Below, in pieces: positions 25,656 through 38,867 of a stretch of DNA of 64,000 nucleotides (the stretch's first letter is position 1; each line of letters starts with the position of its first letter). Position numbers and translations under genes: made by a program. This DNA comes from Apium graveolens (taxonomy: Eukaryota; Streptophyta; Magnoliopsida; Apiales; Apiaceae), in the NCBI RefSeq assembly GCF_009905375.1, contig NW_027417467.1:62001-126000 (forward strand), given 5' to 3'. The notes beneath the pieces were generated by a model that made no database searches, had not been told where the DNA came from, and saw only the letters and a program-made list of their open reading frames with translations.

Positions 25656-28020
25656 TTGACTCTTATACAGTGCAAAATCAATCTAATATGGTGTACAGTG
25701 ACTTACAAGGTTGCTTAGAGCCAAAATGTGGCCCAAAATTGACTCGAATAAAAGTGGTACGAAGAGTTGGTAAAAGGATGTCAAATTGGACGTATACGAT
25801 GTTTACATGTTAATTGTACTAATATATGGTGACAAGTGACTCTTATAGGGTGTAAGATCACTCTAATTTGGTGTAAAGTGAGTAACATGGTTGATTAGAG
25901 CCAAAATGTGGCCCAAAATTGACTCATATAACGTGGTACCAAGAGGTGGTAAAAGGTAATCAAATTGGATATATAATGTTTACATGTTGATTGTACTAAT
26001 ATATGGTGACAAGTGACTCTTATAGGGTGTAAAATCACTCTAATATGGTGTAAAGTGACTTACAAGGTTGATTAGAGCCAAAATGTGGCCCAAAATTAAC
26101 TCGTATAAAGTGGTACCAAGAGGTGGTAAAAGGTAATCAAATTGAATATATAATTTTTACATGTTAATTGTACTAATATATGGTGTCAAGTGACTCTTAT
26201 TGGGTGCAAAATCACTATAATATGGTGTAAATTTAGTTACAAGGTTGATTAAAGGCAAAATATGGCCCAAAATTGACTCGTATAAAAGTAGTACCGAAAG
26301 GAGGTAAAAGGATGTAAAATTGGATGTATATGATGTTTACATGTTAATTGTACTAATATATGGTGTCAAGTGACTCTTATAGGGTGCAAAATCACTCTAA
26401 TATGGTGTAAAGTGAATTACAAGGTTGATTAGAGCCAAAATGTGGTCCACAATTGACTCGAATAAAAGTGGTAACAAGAGTTGGTAAAAGGATGTCAAAT
26501 TGGAGGTATATGATGTTTACATGTTAATTGTACTAAGATATGGTGTCAAGTGACTCAAAATATGGTGACAAGTTAATGTTAATTGTACTAGTATATGATG
26601 TTTACATGTTAATTGTACTAATATATGGTGACAAGTGACTCTTATAGGGTGCAAAATCACTCTAATATGGTGTAAATTTAGTTACAAGGTTGATTAGAGC
26701 CAAAATATGGCCCAAAATTGACTCGTATAAAAGTGGTACCGAAAGGAGATAAAAGGATGTCAAATTGGATGTATATGATGTTGACATGTTAATAGTACTA
26801 ATATATGGTGGCAAGTGACTCTTATAGGTTGCAAAATCACTCTAATATGGTGTAAAGTGACTTACAAGGGTGGTTAGAGCTAAAATGAGGCCCAAAATTG
26901 ACTTGTACAAAAGTGGTACTAAAAGGAGGTAAAGGATGTCAAATTGTATGTATATGATGTTTACATGTTAATTGTACAAATATATGGTGGCAAGTAACTA
27001 TTATAGGGTGCAAAATCACTCTAATATGGTGTAAAGTGAATTACAAAGTTGATTAGAGCCAAAATATGGCCCAAATATGACTCGTATAAAACTGGTACCA
27101 AGAGGTGGTAAAAAGATGTCAAATTGGATGTATATGAGATTTACATGTTAATTGTACTAATATGTGGTGGCAACTGACTCTTATAGGGTGCAAAATCACT
27201 CTAATATGGTATAAAGTGAATTACAAGGTTGATTAGAGCCAAAATGTGGCCCAAATTTGACTCGTAAAAAAGTGGTACCAAGTGGAGGTAAAAGGATGTC
27301 AAATTGGACGTATACGATGTTTACATGTTAATTGTACTAATATAAGGTGTCAAGTGACTCTTATAGAGTGCAAAATCACTCTAATATGGTGTAAGGTGAC
27401 TTACAAGGTTGATTAGAGCCAAATATGGCCAAAAATTGACTCGTATAAAAGGGGTACCAAGAGTTGGTAAAAGGATGTCAAATTGGACGTATATGATGTT
27501 TACATGTTAATTTTACTAATATATGGTGGCAAGTGACTGTTATAGGATGCAAAATCACTCTAACATAGTGTAAATTTACTTACATGGTTAATTAGAGCAA
27601 AAAATATGTGGCCCAAAATTGACTTGTGTAAAGTGGTGCCAAGAGGTTGTAAAAGGATGTCAAATTGGATGTATATGATGTTTACATATTAATTGTACTA
27701 ATATATGATAACAAGTGACTCTTATAGAGTGCAAAATCACTCTAATATGGTGTAAACTTATTAAAAAGGTTGATTAGAGCAAAATGTGGCCCAAAATTGA
27801 CGCGTAAAAGTGGTACCAAGAGGAGGTAAAAGGATGTCAAATTAGATGTATATAATGTTTACATGTTAATTGTACTAATATATGGTGGAAAGTGACTCTT
27901 ATAGGGTTCAAAATCACTCTAATATGGTGTAAAGTGACTTACAAGGTAGATTAGAGCAAAAAAATGTCCCAAAATTGACTCGTATAAAAGTGGTACCAAG
28001 AGGGGGTAAAAGGATGTTAA
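25656..28020 (+). repeat. ~2775-bp HOR, second copy, truncated at its right end
   Basis: Near-identical to the previous unit, with shared rare variants (GGTTGCTTAGAGCC, CATGTTGATTGTAC, GTGGTCCACAATTG). Differences include GACTAGTATAAAAC against GACTCGTATAAAAC near 24305/27079. From about 27880 the order changes: the AAAAAAATGTCCC monomer is followed by a repeat of the ATATGTGG and GCGTAAAAG types instead of closing the unit. Confidence 0.85.
26551..26635 (+). repeat. 85-bp truncated monomer, copy 12
   Basis: 85 bp, 2775 bp after copy 11, matching the local HOR period. Confidence 0.95.
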
Positions 28021-29864
28021 ATTGGACGTATATGATGTTTACTTGTTAATTTTACTAATATATGGTGGCAAGTGACTCTAATAGGATGCAAAATCACTCT
28101 AACATAGTGTAATTTTACTTACATGGTTGATTAGAGCAAAAAATATGTGGCCCAAAATTGACTTGTGTAAATTGGTGCCAAGAGGTTGTAAAAGGATGTC
28201 AAATTGGTTGTATATGATGTTTACATATTAATTGTACTAATATATGATGGCAACTGACTCTTATAGAGTGCAAAATCACTCTAATATGGTGTAAACTTAC
28301 TAAAAAGGTTGATTAGAGCAAAATGTGGCCCAAAATTGACGCGTAAAAGTGGTACCAAGAGGAGGTAAAAGGATGTCAAATTAGATGTATATAATGTTTA
28401 CATGTTAATTGTACTTATATATGGTGGCAAGTGACTCTTATAGGGTGCAAAATCACTCTAATATGGTGTAAATTGACTTACAAGGTAGATTAGGGCAAAA
28501 AAATGTCCCAAAATTGACTCGTATAAAAGTGGTACCAAGAGGGGGTAAAAGGATGTTAAATTGGATGTATATGATGTTTACATGTTAATTGTACTAATAT
28601 ATGGTAGCAATTGACTCTTATAGGGTGCAAAATCACTCTAATATGTTGTAAAGTAAATTACAAGGTTGATTAGAGCCAAAATGTGGCCCAAAATTGACTC
28701 GTATAAAAGTGGTACCAAGTGTAGGTAAAAGGATGTTAAATTGGATGTATATGATGTTTACATGTTAGTTGTACTAATATAAGGTGTCAAGTGACTCTTA
28801 TAGAGCGAAAAATCACTCTAATGTGGTGTAAAGTGACTTACAAGGTTAATTTGAGCGAAATGTGGCCAAAAATTGACTCGTATAAAAGTGATACCAAGAG
28901 TTGGTAACAAGATGTCAAATTGGATGTATATGATGTTTATATTTTAATTGTACTAACATATGGTGGAAATTGACTCTTATACGGTGCAAAATCAATCTAA
29001 TATGGTGTACAGTGACTTACAAGGTTGATTAGAGCCAAAATGTGGCCCAAAATTGACTCGAATAAAAGTGGTACGAAGAGTTGGTAAAAGGATGTCAAAT
29101 TGGACGTATACGATGTTTACATGTTAATTGTACTAATATATGGTGGCAAGTGACTCTTATAGGGTGTTAGATCACTCTAATTTGGTGTAAATTGAGTAAC
29201 ATGGTTGATTAGAGCCAAAATGTGGCCCAAAATTGACTCGTATAAAGTGGTACCAAGAGGTGGTAAAAGGTAATCAAATTGGATATATAATGTTTACATG
29301 TTAATTGTACTAATATATGGTGACAAGTGTCTCTTATAGGGTGTAAAATCACTCTAATATGGTGTAAAGTGACTTACAAGGTTGATTAGAGCCAAAATGT
29401 GGCCCAAAATTAACTCGTATAAAGTGGTACCAAGAGGTGGTAAAAGGTAATCAAATTGAATATATAATTTTTACATGTTAATTGTACTAATATATGGTGT
29501 CAAGTGACTCTTATAGGGTGCAAAATCACTACAATATGGTGTAAATTTAGTTACAAGGTTGATTAGAGGCAAAATATGGCCCAAAATTGACTCGTATAAA
29601 AGTGGTACCGAAAGGAGGTAAAAGGATGTCAAATTGGATGTATATGATGTTTACATGTTAATTGTACTAATATATGGTGTCAAGTGACTCTTATAGGGTG
29701 CAAAATCACTCTAATATGGTGTAAAGTGAATTACAAGGTTGATTAGAGCCAAAATGTGGCAAAAAATTGACTCGAATAAAAGTGGTAACAAGAGTTGGTA
29801 AAAGGATGTCAAATTGGACTTATATGATGTTTACATGTTAATTGTACTAAGATATGGTGTCAAG

Positions 29865-29949
29865 TGACTCAAAATATGGTGACAAGTTAATGTTAATTAT
29901 ACTAGTATATGATGTTTACATATTAATTGTACTAATATATGGTGACAAG
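29865..29949 (+). repeat. 85-bp truncated monomer, copy 13
   Basis: 85 bp, 3314 bp after copy 12, preceded by the same ACTAAGATATGG variant. Confidence 0.95.
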
Positions 29950-32320
29950 TGACTCTTATAGGGTGCAAAATCACTCTAATATGGTGTAAATTTAGTTACA
30001 AGGTTGATTAGAGCTAAAATATAGCCCAAAATTGACTCGTATAAAAGTGGTACCGAAAGGAGATAAAAGGATGTCAAATTGGACGTATATGATGTTGACA
30101 TGTTAATAGTACTAATATATGGTGGCAAGTGACTCTTATAGGGTGCAAAATCACTCTAATATGGTGTAAAGTTAATTACAAAGTTGATTAGAGCCAAAAT
30201 ATGGCCCAAATATGACTCGTATAAAACTGGTACCAAGAGGTGGTAAAAAGATGTTGAATTGGATGTATATGAGGTTTACATGTTAATTGTACTAATATGT
30301 GGTGGCAAGTGACTCTTATAGGGTGCAAAATCACTCTAATATGGTATAAAGTGAATTACAAGGTTGATTAGAGCCAAAATCTGGCCCAAATTTGACTCGT
30401 AAAAAAGTGGTACCAAGTGGAGGTAAAAGGATGTCAAATTGGACGTATATGATGTTTACATGTTAATTGTACTAATATAAGGTGTCAAGTGACTCTTATA
30501 GAGTGCAAAATCACTCTAATATGGTGTAAGGTGACTTACAAGGTTGATTAGAGCCAAATATGGCAAACAATTGACTCGTATAAAAGGGGTACCAAGAGTT
30601 GGTAAAAGGATGTCAAATTGGACGTATATGATGTTTACATGTTAATTTTACTAATATATGGTGGCAAGTGACTCTTATAGTACGCAAAATCACTCTAACA
30701 TAGTGTAAATTTACTTACATGGTTAATTAGAGCAAAAAATATGTGGCCCAAAATTGACTTGTGTAAAGTGGTGCCAAGAGGTTGTAAAAGGATGTCAAAT
30801 TGGATGTATATGATGTTTACATATTAATTGTACTAATATATGATAGCAAGTGACTCTTATAGAGTGCAAAATCACTCTAATATGGTGTAAACTTATTAAA
30901 AAGGTTGATTAGAGCAAAATGTGGCCCAAAATTGACGCGTAAAAGTGGTACCAAGAGGAGGTAAAAGGATGTCAAATTAGATATATATAATGTTTACATG
31001 TTAATTGTACTAATATATGGTGGAAAGTGACTCTTATACGGTGCAAAATCACTCTAATATGGTGTAAAGTGACTTACAAGGTAGATTAGAGCAAAACAAT
31101 GTCCCAAAATTGACTCGTATAAAAGTGGTACCAAGAGGGGGTAAAAGGATGTTAAATTGGATGTATATGATGTTTACATGTTAATTGTACTAATATAGGG
31201 CAGCAAGTGACTCTTATAGGGTGCAAAATCACTCTAATATGTTGTAAAGTAAATTACAAGGTTGATTAGAGCCAAAATGTGGCCCAAAATTGACTCGTAT
31301 AAAAGTGGTACCAATTGTAGGTAAAAGGATGTTAAATTGGATGTATATGATGTTTGCATGTTAATTGTACTAATATAAGGTGTCAAGTGACTCTTATAGA
31401 GCGAAAAATTACTCTAATGTGGTGTAAAGTGACTTACAAGGTTAATTTAAGCGAAATGTGGCCAAAAATTGACTCGTATAAAAGTGATACCAAGAGTTGG
31501 TAACAAGATGTCAAATTGGATGTATATGATGTTTACATTTTAATTGTACTAACATATGGTGGAAATTGACTCTTATACGGTGCAAAATCAATCTAATATG
31601 GTGTAAAGTGACTTACAAGGTTGATTAGAGCCAAAATGTGGCCCAAAATTGACTCAAATAAAAGTGGTACGAAGAGTTGGTAAAAGGATGTCAAATTGGA
31701 CGTATACGATGTTTACATGTTAATTGTACTAATATATGGTGGCAAGTGACTCTTATAGGGTGTAAGATCACAGTAATTTGGTGTAAAGTGAGTAACATGG
31801 TTGATTAGAGCCAAAATGTGGCCCAAAATTAACTCGTATAAAGTGGTACCAAGAGGTGGTAAAAGGTAATCAAATTGAATATATAATTTTTACATGTTAA
31901 TTGTACTAATATATGGTGTCAAGTGACTCTTATAGGGTGCAAAATCACTATAATATGGTGAAAATTTTGTTACAAGGTTGATTAGAGGCAAAATATGGCC
32001 CAAAATTGACTCATATAAAAGTGGTACCGAAAGGAGGTAAAAGGATGTCAAATTAGATGTATATGATGTTTACATGTTAATTGTACTAATATATGGTGTC
32101 AAGTGACTCTTATAGGGTGCAAAATCACTCTAATATTATGTAAAGTAAATTACAAGGTTGATTAGAGCTAAAATGTGGCCCAAAATTGACTCGTATAAAA
32201 GTTGTAGCAAGTGTAGGTAAAAGGATGTTAAATTGGATGTATATGATGTTTACATGTTAATTGTACTAATATAAGGTGTCAAGTGACTCTTATAGAGCGA
32301 AAAATCACTCTAATGTGGTG

Positions 32321-32340
32321 TAAAGTGACTCTTATAAAAG
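32321..32340 (+). repeat. Internally deleted monomer junction
   Basis: GTGACTCTTATAAAAG joins the TGACT at monomer offset 43 to the TATAAAAG that normally follows the TGACTC at offset 84. About 41 bp, two of the ~21-bp sub-units, are missing. Confidence 0.8.
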
Positions 32341-33672
32341 TGATACCAAGAGTTGGTAACAAGATGTCAAATTGGATGTATATGATGTTTACATTTTAAT
32401 TGTACTAACATATGGTGGAAATTGACTCTTATACGGTGCAAAATCAATCTAATATGGTGTAAACTTATTAAAAAGGTTGATTAGAGCAAAATGTGGCACA
32501 AAATTGACGCGTAAAACTGGTACCAAGAGGAGGTAAAAGGATGTCAAATTAGATGTATATAATGTTTACATGTTAATTGTACTAATATATGGTGGCAAGT
32601 GACTCTTATAGGGTGCAAAATCACTCTAATATGGTGTAAAGTGACTCACAAGGTTAATTTGAGCGAAATGTGGCCAAAAATTGACTCGTATAAAAGTGAT
32701 ACCAAGAGTTGGTAACAAGATGTGAAATTGGATGTATATGATGTTTACATTTTAATTGTACTAATATATGGTGTAAATTGACTCTTATACGGTGCAAAAT
32801 CAATCTAATATGGTGTACAGTGACTTACAAGGTTGATTAGAGCCAAAATGTGGCCCAAAATTGACTCGCATAAAAGTGGTACCAAGAGTTGGTAAAAGGA
32901 TGTCAAATTGGACGTATACGATGTTTACATGTTAATTGTAGTTATATATGGTGGCAAGTGACTCTTATAGGGTGTAAGATCACTCTAATTTGGTGTAAAG
33001 TGAGTAACATCGTTGATCAGAGCCAAAATATGGCCCAAAATTGACTCGTATAAAGTGGTACCAAGAGGTGGTAAAAGGTAATCAAATTGGATATATAATG
33101 TTTACATGTTAATTGTACTAATATATGGTGACAAGTGACTCTTATAGGGTATAAAATCACTCTAATATGGTGTAAAGTGACTTACAAGGTTGATTAGAGC
33201 CAAAATGTGGCCCAAAATTAACTCGTATAAAGTGGTACCAAGAGGTGGTAAAAGGTAGTCAAATTGAATATATAATTTTTACATGTTAATTGTACTAATA
33301 TATGGTGTCAAGTGACTCTTATAGGGTGCAAAATCACTATAATATGGTTTAAATTTAGTTACAAGGTTGATTAGAGCCAAAATATGGCCCAAAATTGACT
33401 CGTATAAAAGTGGTACCGAAAGAAGGTAAAAGGATGTCAAATTGGATGTATATGATGTTTACATGTTAATTGTACTAATATATGGTGTCAAGTGACTCTT
33501 ATAGGGTGCAAAATCACTCTAATATGGTGTAAACTGAATTACAAGGTTGATTAGAGCCAAAATGTGGCCCAAAATTGACTCGAATAAAAGTGGTAACAAG
33601 AGTTGGTAAAATGATGTCAAATTGGAGGTATATGATGTTTACATGTTAATTGTACTAATATATGGTGTCATG

Positions 33673-33757
33673 TGACTCAAAATATGGTGACAAGTTAATG
33701 TTAATTGTACTAGTATATGATGTTTACATGTTAATTATACTAATATATGGTGACAAG
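33673..33757 (+). repeat. 85-bp truncated monomer, copy 14 (last)
   Basis: 85 bp, preceded by a TGTCATGTGACTC variant. It is the last copy in the window; the remaining ~28 kb of array has none, so it marks the boundary of the left zone. Confidence 0.95.
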
Positions 33758-36700
33758 TGACTCTTATAGGGTGCAAAATCACTCTAATATGGTGTAAATT
33801 TAGTTACAAGGTTGATTAGAGCCAAAATATGGCCCAAAATTGACTCGTATAAAAGTGGTACCGAAAGGAGGTAAAAGATGTCAAATTGGATGTATATGAG
33901 GTTGACATGTTAATAGTACTAATATATGGTGGCAAGTGACTCTTATAGGGTGCAAAATCACTCTAATATGGTGTAAAGTGACTTACAAGGGTGGTTAGAG
34001 CTAAAATGAGGCCCAAAATTGACTTGTATAAAAGTGGTACTAAAAGGAGATAAAGGATGTCAAATTGGATGTATATGATGTTTACATGTTAATTGTACAA
34101 ATATATGGCGGCAAGTAACTATTATAGGGTGCAAAATCTCTCTAATATGGTGTAAAGTGAATTACAAAGTTGATTAGAGCCAAAATGTGGCCCAAATATG
34201 ACTCGTATAAAACTGGTACCAAGAGGTGGTAAAAAGATGTCAAATTGGATGTATATGAGGTTTACATGTTAATTGTACTAATATGTGGTGGCAAGTGACT
34301 CTTATAGGGTGCAAAATTACTCTAATATGGTATAAAGTGAATTACAAGGTTGATTAGAGCCAAAATGTGGCCCAAATTTGACTCGTAGAAAAGTGGTACC
34401 AAGTGGAGGTAAAAGGATGTGAAATTGGATGTATATGATGTTTACATGTTAATTGTACTCATATAAGGTGTCAAGTGACTCTTATATAGTGCAAAATCAC
34501 TCTAATATGGTGTAAGGTGACTTACAAGGTTGATTAGAGCCAAATATGGCCAAAAATTGACTCGTATAAAAGGTTTACATGTTAATTTTACTAATATATA
34601 GTGGCAACTGACTCTTATAGGATGCAAAATAACTCTAACATTGTGTAAATTTACTTACATGGTTGATTAGAGCAAAAAATATGTGGCCCAAAACTGACTT
34701 GTGTAAAGTGGTGCCAAGAGGTTATAAATGGATGTCAAATTAGATGTATATGATGTTTACATATTAATTGTACTAATATATGATGGCAAGTGACTCTTAT
34801 AGAGTTCAAAATCACTCTAATATGGTGTAAACTTACTAAAAAGGTTGATTAGAGCAAAATGTGGCCCAAAATTGACGCGTAAAAGTGGTACCAAGAGGAG
34901 GTAAAAGGATGTCAAATTAGATGTATATAATGTGTACATGTTAATTGTACTAATATATGGTGGCAAGTGACTCTTATAGGGTGCAAAATCACTCTAATAT
35001 GGTGTAAAGTGAGTTACAAGGTAGATTAGAGCAAAAAAATGTCCCAAAATTGACTCGTATAAAAGTGGTACCAAGAGGGGGTAAAAGGATGTTAAATTGG
35101 ATGTATATGATGTTTACATGTTAATTGTACTAATATATGGTAGCAAGTGACTCTTATAGGGTGCAAAATCACTCTAATATGTTGTAAAGTAAATTACAAG
35201 GTTGATTAGAGCCAAAATGTGGCCCAAAATTGACTCGTATAAAAGTGATACCAAGAGTTGGTAAAAAGATGTCAAATTGGATGTATATGATGTTTACATG
35301 TTAATTGTACTAATATATGGTGGAAATTGACTCTTATACGGTGCAAAATCACTCTAATATGGTGTACAGTGACTTACAAGGTTGATTAGAGCCAAAATGT
35401 GGCCCAAAATTGACTCAAATAAATGTTGTACCAAGAGTTGGTAAAAGGATGTCAAATTGGACGTATACGATGTTTACATGTTAATTGTACTAGTATATGG
35501 TGGAAAGTGACTCTTATAGGGTGTAAAATCACTCTAATATGGTGTAAAGTGACTAACATGGTTGATTAGAGCCAAAATATGGCCCAAAATTGACACATAT
35601 AAAGTGGTACCAAGAGGTGGTAAAAGGTAATCAAATTGAATATTTAATGTTTACATGTATATTGTACTAATATATGATGGCAAGTGACTCTTATAGGGTG
35701 AAAATCACTCTAATAGGGTGTAAATTTACTTACAAGATTGATTAGAGCCAAAATGTGGCCCAAAATTGACTCGTATAAAAGTGGAACCGAGAGGAGGTAA
35801 AAGGATGTCAAATTGGATGTATATGATGTTTACATGTTAATAGTACTAATATATGGTGGCAAGTGACTTTTATAGGGTGCAAAATCACTTTAATATGGTG
35901 TAAAGTGACTTACAAGGTTGATTAGAGCCAAAATGTGGCCCAAAATTGACTCGAATAAAAGTGGTACCAAGAGTTGGTAAAATGATGTCAAATTGGACGT
36001 ATACGATGTTTAGAAGTTAATTGTACTAATATATGGTGGCAAGTGACTCTTATAGGGTGTAAAATCACTCTAATTTGGTGTAAAGTGAGTAACATGGTTG
36101 ATTAGAGCCAAAATGTGGCCCAAAATTGACTCGTATAAAGTGGTACCAAGAGTTGGTAAAAGGATGTCAAATTCGACGTATACGACGTTTTCATGTTAAT
36201 TGTACTAATATATGGTAGAAAGTGACTCTTATAAGGTGTAAAATCACTCTAATATGGTGTAAAGTGACAAACAAGGTAGATTAGAGCTAAAATCTGGCCC
36301 AAAATTGACTCGTATAAAGTGGTACCAAGAGGTGGTAAAAGGTAATCAAATTGGATATATAATGTTTACATGTTAATTGTACTAATATATGGTGACAAGT
36401 GACTTTTATAGGGTGCACAATCACTCTAATATGGTGTAAATTTAGTTACAAGGTTGATTAGAGCCAAAATGTGGCCAAAAATTGACTCGTATAAAAGTGG
36501 TACCGAGAGGAGGTAAAAGAATGTCAAATTGGATGTGTATGATATTTACATGTTAATAGTACTAATATATGATGGCAAGTGACTCTTATAGGGTGCAAAA
36601 TCACTCTAATATGTTGTAAAGTAAATTACAAGGTTGATTAGAACCAAAATGTGGCCCAAAATTGACTCGTATAAAAGTGGTACCAAGTGTAGGTAAAAGG

Positions 36701-38867
36701 ATGTTAAATTAGATATATATGATGTTTACATGTTAATTGTACTAATATAAGGTGCAAGTGACTCTTATAGAGCGTAAAATCGCTCTAATGTGGTGTAAAG
36801 TGACTTACAAGGTTAATTTGAGCGAAATGTGGCCAAAAATTGACTCGTATAAAAGTGATACCAAGAGTTGGTAAAAAGATGTCAAATTGGATGTATATGA
36901 TGTTTACATGTTAATTGCTCTAATATATGGTGGAAAGTGACTCTTATACGGTGCAAAATCACTCTAATATGGTGTACAGTGACTTACAAGGTTGATTAGT
37001 GCCAAAATGTGGCCCAAAATTGACTCGAATAAATGTTGTACCAAGAGTTGGTAAAAGGATGTCAAATTGGATGTATACGATGTTTACATGTTAATTGTAC
37101 TAATATATGGTGGAAAGTGACTCTTATAGGGTGTAAAATCACTCTAATATGGTGTAAAGTGACTAACAAGGTTGATTAGAGCCAAAATGTGGCCCAAAAT
37201 TGACTCGTATAAAGTGGAACCAAGAGGTGGTAAAAGGTAATCAAATTGAATATTTAATGTTTACATGTATATTGTACTAATATATGATGGCAAGTCACTC
37301 TTATAGGGTGAAAATCACTCTAATAGGGTGTAAATTTACTTACAAGATTGATTAGAGCCAAAATGTGGCCCAAAATTGACTCGTATAAAAGTGGAACCGA
37401 GAGGAGGTAAAAGGATGTCAAATTGAATGTATATGATGTTTACATGTTAATAGTACTAATATATGGTGGAAGTGACTTTTATAGGGTGCAAAATCACTCT
37501 AATATTGTGTAAAGTGACTTACAAGGTTGATAAGAGCCAAAATGTGGCCCAAAATTGACTCGAATAAAAGTGGTACTAAGAGTTGGTAAAAGGATGTCAA
37601 ATTGGACGTATACGATGTTTAGATGTTAATTGTATTAATATATGGTGGCAAGTGACTCTTATAGGGTGTAAAATCACTCTAATTTGGTGTAAATTTAGTT
37701 ACAAGGTTGATTAGAGCCAAAATGTGGCCCAAAATTGATTCGTATAAAAGTGGTACCGAGAGGAGGTAAAAGGATTTCAAATTGGATGTATATGATGTTT
37801 ACATGTTAATAGTACTAATATATGGTGGCAAGTGATTTTATAAGGTGCAAAATCACTCTAATATGGTGTAAAGTGACTTACAGGGTTGATTAGCGTCAAA
37901 ATGTGGCCCAAAATTGACTCGAATAAAAGTGGTAACAAGAGTTGGTAAAAGGATGTCAAATTGGACGTATATGATGTTTACATGTTAATTGTACTAATAT
38001 ATTTCGGCAAGTGACTCTTATAGGATGCAAAATCACTTTAATATAGTTTAAATTTACTTACAAGGTTGATTAGAGCCAAAAATATGTGGCCCAAAATTGA
38101 CTCGTGTAAAATGGTACCAAAAGGTGGTAAAAGGATGTCAAATTGGATGTATATGATGTTTACATGTTAATTTTACTAATATATGATGGCAAGTGACTCT
38201 TATAGGGTACAGAATCACTCTAATATGGTGTAAATTTATTAAAAAGGTTGATTAGAGCAAAATGTGGCCCAAATTGACTCATAAAAGTGGTACCAAGAGG
38301 AGGTAAAAGGATGTCAAATTGGATGTATGTAATGTTTACATGTTAATTCTACTAATATATGGTGGAAAGTGTCTCATATAAGGTGTAATATCACTCTAAT
38401 ATGGTGTAAAGTGACTTAAAAGGTTGATTAGAGCAAAAATGTGGCCCAAAATTGATTCGTATAAAAGTTGTACCAAGAAGAGGTAAAGGATGTCAAATTG
38501 GATGTATATGATATTTATATGTTAATTGTACTAATATATGTCAGGAAATGACTCTTATAGGGTGCAAAATCCCTCTAATATGGTGTAAAGTTACTTACAA
38601 GGTGGACTAGAGCCAAATGTGGCCCAAAATTCACTCATATAAAAGTGGTACCAAGAGGTGGTAAAAGGATGTCAAATTGGATGTATATGATGTTTACAAG
38701 TTAATTGTACTAATATATTGTGCCAAGTGACTCTTATAGGTTGCAAAATCACTTTAATATGATGTACAGTTACTTACAAGGTTGATTAGAGCCAAAATGT
38801 GGCCTAAAATTGACTCATAAAACTGGTACCAAGAGGAGGTAAAAGGATGTCAAATTGGATGTATATG
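33758..38867 (+). repeat. Disordered middle zone of the satellite, with a 1610-bp local period
   Basis: Continuous satellite without the 85-bp unit. The rare variant AAATGTTGTACCAAG occurs at about 35423 and 37033 (offset 1610 bp, about nine monomers). Similarity at that offset runs from about 35.2 to 37.67 kb. Monomers here carry more private substitutions and small deletions than either flanking zone. Right-zone variants such as ATATATGTCNGGAAATG first appear near 38.53 kb. No gene is seen. Confidence 0.75.
34561..34585 (+). repeat. Monomer with a ~46-bp internal deletion
   Basis: CGTATAAAAGGTTTACATG joins the TATAAAAG region directly to the TTTACATG tail. The GGTACC box and the GGATGTCAAATTGG segment are lost. 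This copy is unique in the window. Confidence 0.85.

Larger units (their letters stand above)
28020..33757 (+). repeat. Rearranged left-zone HOR derivatives
   Basis: Satellite monomers of the left-zone subtypes in shifting order. Unit-start monomers (GGAAATTGACTCTTATACGG) occur at 28970, 31566 and 32422, so the spacing drops from 2596 to 856 bp. 85-bp units lie at 29865 and 33673. A monomer with an internal deletion sits at about 32325. No coding region or foreign insertion is seen. Confidence 0.85.
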
